This document shows, in pieces, positions 1-5,057 of a stretch of DNA of 11,174 nucleotides. Origin of the DNA: CAZUQH01 sp964622465 (lineage in GTDB: Bacteria; CG03; CAZUQH01); NCBI GenBank assembly GCA_964622465.1, contig CAZUQH010000041.1, forward strand, positions 1-11,174. Reading direction: 5' to 3'. The position numbers were made by a program, and so were the translations under genes. Numbering within the stretch: position 1 is the first letter of the stretch; every line of letters starts with the position of its first letter. The notes under the pieces are model-generated. The model saw only the letters and a program-made list of their open reading frames with translations, ran no database searches and was not told where the DNA came from.

Positions 1-1156
1 TGTAATTCTTGTAGGCTATTGCTCCGTGGACAATTGTCATTTTAACGTTTATATTTTTATCAAATACTACGATATCTGCATCTTTGCCGCGAGCCAGCGT
101 TCCTTTCCTGTCATCAACACCAATAACTCTTGCAGGATTTATCGTCGCCATGCTAACAGCTTGCGGCAGCGGGACGCCTGCATGTTTGCAGATGTTCTTA
201 ACTGCTAAATTCATTGTCAGGAGACTACCCGCAATAGTGCCATCTTTGAGAGTTGCGTGACCTCTTTCGACAATTACGGTTTTCTCACCAAGAGAATACT
301 TGCCTGAAGGCATACCTGTTCCAGCAATTGCGTCTGTTATCAGAACCAGTTTATCCAGCCCTTTTGCTTTCACAAGCAGCTTCAATATCGCGGGGTGGAG
401 ATGTATCCCGTCTGCTATTACCTCACAGGTCAATCTGTCGTCAATAAGCGCAGCTCCAACGGTTCCAGGCGACCTGTGGTGAAAAGAATCCATGGCATTG
501 AATACATGGGTTACATCGCTCAAGCCAATTTCTGCCGCTTTTTCAACTTCTTCATATGAAGCGACGGAGTGTCCTATGGATACGGTTATCCCGAGTTTGT
601 GAAGATACCTTATAAGGTTGCCTGCGCCGGGAAGTTCAGGAGCGACTACCATCATACGAAGCACATCACGGACATCATTGACCAAACGTATTGTGCTTGA
701 GGATGATTTCTGCAGATATCGTCCGGAAAGTGCGCCTTTTTTTAGAGGATTGAGATACGGTCCCTCCATATTGATGCCAAGAATCTCGGCGTCTAACGGG
801 GCTTCTTCCATAATCTTCCTGAGGGTATGGACTGCTTTCTTTGTGTTTCTTTCTGGCATTGGAACAAGAGTGGAAAGTAAAGAAGTCGTACCAAATCTGG
901 AATGCAACTTGAGGATTTTTCTGATTCCTGTTTCGTCTGCTGTGCTAAAGTCCTCTCCATCAGCGCCGTGAACGTGGATATCAATAAAACCAGGCACGAC
1001 AAAACAGCCATGCGCGTCGAGTTCTGTCGCATACCGGGGCACTCTAACAGCACGCCTTCTGCCCACAGAAACGATTTTGTCTTTATCGATAGCTATCACA
1101 CCGTCATTGATTGTTCTGGACGGCGTAATAAGCTTGCAATTCACTATTGCGTACAT
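1..1156 (-). CDS. nagA: N-acetylglucosamine-6-phosphate deacetylase, 3' end cut by window edge
   Basis: This reading frame is open from ATG at 1156 to the window edge: 385 codons without a stop, against a usual family length of about 380-400, so only a few C-terminal residues should be missing. The enzyme removes the acetyl group from GlcNAc-6-phosphate to give glucosamine-6-phosphate in the cytoplasm, in amino-sugar catabolism and cell-wall recycling. Visible motifs, in order, are the metal-binding FIDIHVHG (an HxH form, as in Bacillus-type NagA), NMEGPYLNP with the metal-ligand Glu, GHSVAS and THVFNAM with the metal-ligand His residues, and ITDAIAGTGM with the catalytic Asp. Near the end come a GSLLTMN segment and ATINPARVIGV, typical of amidohydrolases. 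No Shine-Dalgarno sequence precedes the ATG. The gene lies 60 nt downstream of groEL, behind a hairpin, and I see no separate promoter. The family assignment is firm; the regulation is unknown. Confidence 0.95.
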   Translation of the reverse strand, partial: MYAIVNCKLITPSRTINDGVIAIDKDKIVSVGRRRAVRVPRYATELDAHGCFVVPGFIDIHVHGADGEDFSTADETGIRKILKLHSRFGTTSLLSTLVPMPERNTKKAVHTLRKIMEEAPLDAEILGINMEGPYLNPLKKGALSGRYLQKSSSSTIRLVNDVRDVLRMMVVAPELPGAGNLIRYLHKLGITVSIGHSVASYEEVEKAAEIGLSDVTHVFNAMDSFHHRSPGTVGAALIDDRLTCEVIADGIHLHPAILKLLVKAKGLDKLVLITDAIAGTGMPSGKYSLGEKTVIVERGHATLKDGTIAGSLLTMNLAVKNICKHAGVPLPQAVSMATINPARVIGVDDRKGTLARGKDADIVVFDKNINVKMTIVHGAIAYKNY

Positions 1157-1160
1157 AGTA

Positions 1161-1202
1161 AGAAAAGACAGAGGGGCTATGGCTAAAAGCCACAGTCCCC
1201 TT
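1161..1202 (-). terminator. Terminator-like hairpin downstream of groEL
   Basis: On the minus strand, GGGG-A-CTGTGGC, a TTTT loop, then GCCATAG-CCCC form an 11-bp stem at 1173-1200 with one bulged A and one G-U pair. It begins 16 nt after the groEL stop and is followed by the T-rich stretch TCTGTCTTTTCT. It probably ends the groES-groEL transcript. The T tract is interrupted, so read-through into nagA, which starts only 17 nt beyond the stem, is possible. Confidence 0.6.
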
Positions 1203-1216
1203 TATTAAACTTTATA

Positions 1217-2836
1217 TTAATACTCGGGTGGCGGGTATCCTGCTCCTGCTGGTGTTTCCTTTTCTGGCACTTCAGTGATGACACACTCAGTTGTCAGAAG
1301 TATTGATGCAATGCTCGATGCATTCTCGAGCGCCGTTCTTGTCACCTTTACGGGGTCAACGATACCCGATTCTACCATTTTGACGTATTTCATACTATTT
1401 GCGTCAAAGCCAATGCCGGGCTCTGAGTTTCTAACTTTTTCTACGACAATAGAACCCTCCCGGCCGGCATTTTCTGCAATTTGCCTGATTGGCTCTTCAA
1501 GCGCACGCTTGATAATGTTTATACCTGTCCGTTCATCAGGGTCCGATGTCTTGATGTCATCCAGAATTTTGGAAGCAGCTAACAACGCAACGCCGCCACC
1601 TGCTATTATTCCTTCCTCAACAGCAGCACGTGTTGCGTGCATTGCATCTTCTACTTTGAACTTCTTTGATTTCATCTCTGTCTCTGTAGCAGCGCCTACA
1701 TTTATTACTGCTACACCGCCTGAAATCCGCGCAAGGCGCTCTTCAAGTTTTTCGCGGTCGTAATCAGAAGTCGTCTCTTCAATTTGTTTCTTAATCTGAG
1801 CACAGCGGTCCTGAATATCCTTTTTCTCTCCTGCACCGCCTACGATAGTCGTATTTTCCTTGTCAATTGTTATTCTACGTGCCTGGCCAAGCATGCTCAG
1901 GTCTGCTTTTTCCAGTTTAATTCCCAGTTCCTCTGAAATAACCTGGCCTTTGGTCAGGACTGCAATATCCGCTAACATTTCCTTGCGTCTGTCGCCAAAA
2001 CCAGGTGCTTTTACTGCGGCGCATTTAAGAGTGCCGCGTAGTTTGTTAACTACGAGGGTCGCAAGTGCCTCGCCCTCCACTTCGTCAGCAATGATTAGCA
2101 TTGGTTTACCCGTACGGGCACTCTTCTCCAGGACAGGAAGCAAGTCACTCATCACGCTCAATTTCTTGTCGGTAATGAGAATATTCACGTCCTCAAGCAC
2201 TGTTTCCATACGCTCTGCATCGGTTACGAAATACGGCGATATGTAGCCACGGTCAAACTGCATTCCTTCGACTACGTCGAGCGTGGTCTCAGCACTTTTC
2301 CCTTCTTCTACGGTAATTACTCCATCTTTGCCAACTTTGTCCATTGCGTTTGCAATAAGGTCGCCGATTTCTTTCGAATTTGCAGCAATTGTAGCTACCT
2401 GCGAAACTTCATCTTTTCCTTTTATCTGTTTTGCTTTTGACTTTATCTCTTTTATGACTGCCGAAACTGCCTTGTCCAGACCACTCTTGACATGCACGGG
2501 ATTTGCGCCAGCAGTTATATTCTTCATTCCCTCGCGGAAAATGATATCACTAAGAGCAACTGCGGTGGTCGTACCATCACCTGCAATGTCGTTTGTTTTG
2601 GAAGCAACTTCACGCACAAGCTGTGCGCCGACGTTCTCAAACGGGTCATCAAGGTCTATCTCTTTGGCGATAGTTACTCCGTCATTGGTTATTGTCGGAG
2701 AACCAAACTTTTTGTCAATTACGACGTAGTGACCGCGTGGTCCAAGTGTTATACGCACCGCATCCGCAAGCTTCCGTATGCCAGAACGTATCGCTTCCAT
2801 TGCTTCCTGATTGTACTTCATCTGTTTTGCTGCCAT
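1217..2836 (-). CDS. groL: Chaperonin GroEL (60 kDa, Hsp60)
   Basis: This is the ATP-driven folding chaperone that forms double seven-membered rings with the GroES lid. The protein has 539 residues, close to the usual 540-550. Visible features are the LGPRG segment (about 31-35), the nucleotide-binding GDGTTTA (86-92, with the ATPase Asp87), the KAPGFGDRRKEML segment of the apical domain, and the C-terminal equatorial stretch EDAMHATRAAVEEGIIAGGG, which carries the conserved catalytic Asp. The ATG at 2836 follows AGGAGG with a 5-nt spacing. The gene lies 34 nt after groES and is expected to share its CIRCE promoter. One oddity is that the C-terminus ends PPPEY instead of the flexible Gly-Gly-Met repeat tail seen in many GroELs. 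Family certainty is very high. Confidence 0.99.
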   Translation of the reverse strand: MAAKQMKYNQEAMEAIRSGIRKLADAVRITLGPRGHYVVIDKKFGSPTITNDGVTIAKEIDLDDPFENVGAQLVREVASKTNDIAGDGTTTAVALSDIIFREGMKNITAGANPVHVKSGLDKAVSAVIKEIKSKAKQIKGKDEVSQVATIAANSKEIGDLIANAMDKVGKDGVITVEEGKSAETTLDVVEGMQFDRGYISPYFVTDAERMETVLEDVNILITDKKLSVMSDLLPVLEKSARTGKPMLIIADEVEGEALATLVVNKLRGTLKCAAVKAPGFGDRRKEMLADIAVLTKGQVISEELGIKLEKADLSMLGQARRITIDKENTTIVGGAGEKKDIQDRCAQIKKQIEETTSDYDREKLEERLARISGGVAVINVGAATETEMKSKKFKVEDAMHATRAAVEEGIIAGGGVALLAASKILDDIKTSDPDERTGINIIKRALEEPIRQIAENAGREGSIVVEKVRNSEPGIGFDANSMKYVKMVESGIVDPVKVTRTALENASSIASILLTTECVITEVPEKETPAGAGYPPPEY

Positions 2837-2870
2837 GGTTACCTCCTCCTTTCGGTTCCTTTTACCTTAA

Positions 2871-3161
2871 CTATTCAACTACTCCAAGGATATCATCTTC
2901 GTTAACTATGAGGTAATTAATACCCTCTAACTTTATTTCGGTACCGGAATACTTACCATAGAGAATCTTGTCGCCGACTTTCACGTTCATTTCGATTAAC
3001 TTTCCGCTTTCATCCTTCTTGCCGGGGCCAACAGCAACGACTTCCCCTTTTTGAGGTTTCTCTTTTGCGGTATCAGGAATTATGATGCCACCTTTTTTCT
3101 CTTCTTCCTCAATTGGTTTCAGGAGCACTCTGTCTCCAAGTGGTTTAAACTTCATGTTCAC
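2871..3161 (-). CDS. groS: Co-chaperonin GroES (10 kDa, Hsp10)
   Basis: GroES forms the seven-membered lid of the GroEL folding chamber. It has 96 residues, a normal length. The sequence opens KFKPLGDRVLLKP and contains the mobile-loop region around EEEEKKGGIIIPDTAKEKPQKGEVVAVGPG, followed by VGDKILYGKYSGTEIK and the end NEDDILGVVE, all standard for the family. The start is a choice between GTG at 3161 and ATG at 3155. AGGAGG (3167-3172) lies 5 nt before the GTG, the same spacing as at groEL (AGGAGGTAAGC against AGGAGGTAACC), and this favours GTG. The ATG (11-nt spacing) would give the more canonical N-terminus MKFKPLGD and 94 residues. It is the first gene of the heat-shock operon, upstream of groEL. 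Confidence 0.97.
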   Translation of the reverse strand: MNMKFKPLGDRVLLKPIEEEEKKGGIIIPDTAKEKPQKGEVVAVGPGKKDESGKLIEMNVKVGDKILYGKYSGTEIKLEGINYLIVNEDDILGVVE

Positions 3162-3166
3162 GCTTA

Positions 3167-3172
3167 CCTCCT
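3167..3172 (-). promoter_or_regulatory. Ribosome binding site of groES
   Basis: This is a perfect AGGAGG on the minus strand. It lies 5 nt from the GTG at 3161 and 11 nt from the ATG at 3155, and so decides between the two groES starts. The groEL site at 2842-2847 is also AGGAGG with 5 nt to its ATG. Confidence 0.85.
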
Positions 3173-3222
3173 TTTATGTAATTTGCGCTTGCGTTCTGTG
3201 CTAATTCTGGCGATGAGGGCAA

Positions 3223-3249
3223 TTAGCACTCTCGCTGTTAGAGTGCTAA
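3223..3249 (-). promoter_or_regulatory. CIRCE operator (HrcA binding site) of groESL
   Basis: TTAGCACTC, a 9-nt spacer and GAGTGCTAA form a perfect match to both arms of the CIRCE inverted repeat. In bacteria with HrcA, this repressor binds CIRCE and releases it on heat shock or when GroEL is titrated. The operator overlaps the -10 box of the promoter described separately, so bound HrcA would block initiation. An hrcA gene is not in the window and is inferred. Confidence 0.97.
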
Positions 3250-3276
3250 TTTACTCAAATTGAGTAAATATGTCAA
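3248..3276 (-). promoter_or_regulatory. Housekeeping-sigma promoter of groESL
   Basis: On the minus strand, TTGACA (3276-3271, a perfect -35) and TAAATT (3253-3248, 4 of 6 matches to TATAAT) are separated by exactly 17 nt. The -10 overlaps the CIRCE arm by 2 nt and the predicted start falls within CIRCE. The upstream stretch, about 3290-3370, is A+T-rich and could act as an UP element. Confidence 0.85.
3250..3268. repeat. Perfect 9+1+9 palindrome inside the groESL promoter spacer
   Basis: TTTACTCAA, a central A, then TTGAGTAAA make a perfect inverted repeat. It lies between the -35 and -10 hexamers and directly abuts the CIRCE arm. Its position is that of a repressor or activator operator. 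No regulator can be named from the sequence. Confidence 0.7.
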
Positions 3277-3444
3277 GACCCTGCGAATGCCAGAAAATAA
3301 ACTAAAATGCAAAATAAAGGCAAATATCTCTGTTTTATTCCATTTATCCCATTTTTTCTCATTTTTCAACCAGGCGCAAGCGATGCCGGCACGCGTCGGC
3401 TCGCCACTTCTAGGTTCAGATAAATGGTCCACACTAAAAGGTCG

Positions 3445-3660
3445 CCTGCCTGGCGTCCCACACGCGGACACGCTCGTGGCAATACTTTATGTTAGGTTTA
3501 GATTATTTTAATGCCTCGCTATAGATTTTTTGGCATAATGAAAAATTTACTACATTAAATACCATAAGCCAAAAAATCAATGTCCGCTTAGCGGGAACGC
3601 CGGCGCGGCGACCTATCTAAATGTGTTACCTATATACTGAACCTATACACGCCAGGCAGG
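3445..3660. repeat. 216-bp segment bounded by perfect 12-bp inverted repeats
   Basis: CCTGCCTGGCGT (3445-3456) is the exact reverse complement of ACGCCAGGCAGG (3649-3660). Inside, and almost concentric with it, is a second perfect pair, GATTTTTTGGC (3524-3534) and GCCAAAAAATC (3568-3578); the two centres differ by only 1.5 bp. No target-site duplication is visible and no protein is encoded. It could be a MITE-like element, an IS relic or a cruciform-forming site. Confidence 0.5.
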
Positions 3661-3673
3661 ATAGTGTCCCAAG

Positions 3674-3703
3674 TTATTCACAACGTTATACACATAATTC
3701 ACA
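3674..3703 (+). promoter_or_regulatory. Cluster of three DnaA-box-like 9-mers
   Basis: TTATTCACA (3674-3682) and TTATACACA (3686-3694) both fit the TTATNCACA consensus, and TAATTCACA (3695-3703) differs from it by one base. All three are in the same orientation with 12- and 9-nt periods. The similarity to DnaA boxes is seen directly; the function (DnaA titration, an origin-like site, or chance in A+T-rich DNA) is inference. Confidence 0.4.
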
Positions 3704-3752
3704 GTTGCTGACCTAACTTTCACATCGGACATCAACTTTCAGGCAGAACCTT

Positions 3753-3775
3753 CGCAGGCTAAAGCCTGCGGCTAC
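3753..3775 (-). repeat. Dispersed palindromic element, intergenic copy
   Basis: Read on the minus strand, this is GTAGC followed by the perfect palindrome CGCAGGCTTTAGCCTGCG. It matches the copies at 5031-5055 and 8417-8439 exactly over these 23 nt. It lies about 140 nt beyond the coaX stop in non-coding DNA. Confidence 0.85.
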
Positions 3776-3792
3776 CGCTCGGGTCTAATCCT

Positions 3793-3839
3793 ACAATTTG
3801 TCTCGCGCCTCCTGTGGAGGATAAAGCGAGGCAAATTGT
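3793..3839. repeat. 47-nt hairpin, two-part stem
   Basis: ACAATTTGTCTCGC (3793-3806) pairs with GCGAGGCAAATTGT (3826-3839) over 14 positions, with a single T-G mismatch that would be a wobble pair in plus-strand RNA. Inside it, CCTCC and GGAGG form a second 5-bp stem around a TGT loop. A separate hairpin with a GAAA tetraloop (3846-3859) follows. There is no T-run, so an intrinsic terminator is not supported. It could be a structured 3' UTR of coaX, a small RNA, or a repeat. Confidence 0.55.
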
Positions 3840-3914
3840 CGCCGAGTGCCGAAAGGCACGAGGTGTACACCGCTTATGCGTGATTATAACGGGATTCCGG
3901 GGTGGGGGGGGTAC

Positions 3915-4700
3915 TCACTCACGCAACTGCTGCCATACAAGGGATAGGCCACGGAGGGTTAGCCACGGGTCTATAGCGTCAAATGGAAAAATGTCTTTGA
4001 GCAAGGAGACATAGCCGCCTGTGCCAACGACTTTGACATGACGCAAGCCGAGATGTGATTTAAGTTGTCTTATGATTTCTTTCGTAAGGCCTACCTGGCT
4101 TAAGAAAAGCCCTGAACGGATACACTCGGTAGTCGTCTGCCCGATAACACGCCCGGGTTTTCTTATCTCGACAAGCGGTAAACGTGCAGTATATTGAGCC
4201 AGAGAAGAAGCTGATATACCGATACCGGGAGCAATTATGCCGCCTTGATATGAACCATCGGAACCAACGATGTCAAACGTAGTAGCAGTACCATAGTCAA
4301 CTACAAGTATTGGCGCACCAAAGCGCTCTCGCGCAGCAAGCGCATTTGCAATCCTGTCGGGCCCTACTTCATTCGGATGCTTATATGCGATACGCATTGA
4401 CGTCCTGGTTTTATATGTAAATTCGAGTACTTCGGTTCTGTAGTTATGCTTGAGCAACCGGATAACAGGACCAGTCAATGATGGAATAACGGAACATATG
4501 CAAATACCATGAACGTCAGTTGGCTGTAACCTGAGATGAAGACGTGAGATAAGATTTGCAGCAGTAAGTGGGCTTGTAAGAATCTTGCCTGCCCTGCTCA
4601 GCCGGTCGTTATGGAACAACCCTGCGGAGGTACTCGTGTTCCCTATATCAATACAGAGAAGGTTTGATTTACCGTGTGTGCGAGAACTATTAGGGGTCAT
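3915..4700 (-). CDS. coaX: Type III pantothenate kinase
   Basis: CoaX phosphorylates pantothenate, the first committed step of coenzyme A synthesis, in the cytoplasm. With the ATG at 4700 the protein has 261 residues, typical of the family. Visible motifs of the ASKHA-type fold are LCIDIGNT near the N-terminus (phosphate-binding Asp18), YKHPNEVGPDRIANALAA (GxDR, with the catalytic Asp), VVDYGTATTFD and GGIIAPGIG, with GTGGY near the end. An upstream TTG at 4736 would add 12 residues that resemble nothing in the family. The ATG is preferred, although no Shine-Dalgarno sequence precedes it. It overlaps the end of the upstream small gene by 11 nt, which suggests translational coupling. CoaX enzymes are classically feedback-insensitive to CoA (family knowledge). 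Confidence 0.95.
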   Translation of the reverse strand: MTPNSSRTHGKSNLLCIDIGNTSTSAGLFHNDRLSRAGKILTSPLTAANLISRLHLRLQPTDVHGICICSVIPSLTGPVIRLLKHNYRTEVLEFTYKTRTSMRIAYKHPNEVGPDRIANALAARERFGAPILVVDYGTATTFDIVGSDGSYQGGIIAPGIGISASSLAQYTARLPLVEIRKPGRVIGQTTTECIRSGLFLSQVGLTKEIIRQLKSHLGLRHVKVVGTGGYVSLLKDIFPFDAIDPWLTLRGLSLVWQQLRE

Positions 4701-4974
4701 CTGTTTGTCGGTTAAAAGAAGAGCGCAATGACTCAACCGCCTCGCGGCTCATTTTTACCCACTTGCTTTCAGGAGGTGAGTGCAATTCGATCGCCGTATC
4801 GTACCACATTTCGGCATCGCGGTAATTCCCTTCTGCTCGCGCCTTTTCAGCTTTCAGATACGCGCTGCGCGCTCTCAAAACAACGTCAAGGTAAACTATG
4901 CCTGTCATAATAGCAACGACGCATACTATAATAATTATTACCCACAACCAGCGTGGAAGATGTTTACCAGACAT
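4690..4974 (-). CDS. Small membrane-anchored protein with TPR-like helix pair, function unknown
   Basis: This 94-residue protein opens with a short basic segment (MSGKHLPR) and a hydrophobic helix (about residues 9-29, WLWVIIIIVCVVAIMTGIVYL), consistent with a signal anchor. A charged segment follows, YLKAEKARAEGNYRDAEMWYDTAIEL (about 39-64), with the A.G.Y..A...Y..AI pattern of one tetratricopeptide repeat. The start is supported by AAGGAG ending 8 nt before the ATG. It lies downstream of glyS behind a repeat pair, and its stop overlaps the coaX start. I recognise no family. A scaffold role at the membrane is plausible from the architecture, but it is only an inference. Confidence 0.75.
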   Translation of the reverse strand: MSGKHLPRWLWVIIIIVCVVAIMTGIVYLDVVLRARSAYLKAEKARAEGNYRDAEMWYDTAIELHSPPESKWVKMSREAVESLRSSFNRQTDDP

Positions 4975-4992
4975 ATTGTTGTCTCCTTACTA

Positions 4993-5057
4993 CGCAGGCT
5001 GTAGCCGCACCTTTTAAGGTGCGCTTATATACGCAGGCTAAAGCCTGCGGCTACAGC
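4993..5057. repeat. Head-to-head pair of the dispersed palindromic element at the glyS 3' end
   Basis: One copy (5031-5055, minus orientation) is identical to the consensus. The other (5001-5023, plus orientation) is GTAGC followed by CGCACCTTTTAAGGTGCG, in which four stem positions on each arm have changed together, so pairing is kept. The outer 12-mers GCTGTAGCCGCA (4998-5009) and TGCGGCTACAGC (5046-5057) are exact reverse complements, giving a compound inverted repeat of about 60 bp. A further partial arm (CGCAGGCT, 4993-5000) precedes it. The TAG of the element is the stop codon of glyS. Confidence 0.85.

Larger units (their letters stand above)
3277..3914. other. Gene-free region between the groESL promoter and coaX
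   Basis: I find no credible gene here. Short open frames exist on both strands, but none has a family signature or a ribosome binding site. From left to right the region contains an A+T-rich upstream flank (to about 3370), a G+C-rich block (3371-3480), concentric inverted repeats (3445-3660), three copies of ACCTAT (3611, 3628 and 3641), DnaA-box-like 9-mers (3674-3703), a dispersed palindrome copy (3753-3775), a long hairpin (3793-3839) and two small palindromes: GTGCC-GAAA-GGCAC at 3846-3859 and GGTGTACACC at 3862-3871. A run of G (about 3900-3910) precedes the coaX stop. The mixture looks like a repeat landing site or the relic of a mobile element. Confidence 0.6.

Noticed and set aside
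3238..3471. Open frame of 77 codons on the minus strand overlapping the groESL promoter
   Set aside because: It covers CIRCE, the -35 and the -10, has no family signature and no ribosome binding site, and its composition resembles repeat DNA.
3260..3511. Open frame of 83 codons on the plus strand
   Set aside because: It runs through the promoter and A+T-rich upstream region, with no recognisable protein features and no ribosome binding site.
3611..3650. Transposon end suggested by three ACCTAT repeats and a GTGT...ACAC stretch
   Set aside because: It looks like sequence found at IS ends, but no transposase, target duplication or matching second end could be identified, so no IS call is made.
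3753..5057. CRISPR array from repeated 23-mers
   Set aside because: Copies are irregularly spaced by hundreds to thousands of bases, occur inside genes and in both orientations, and have no regular spacers or cas genes.
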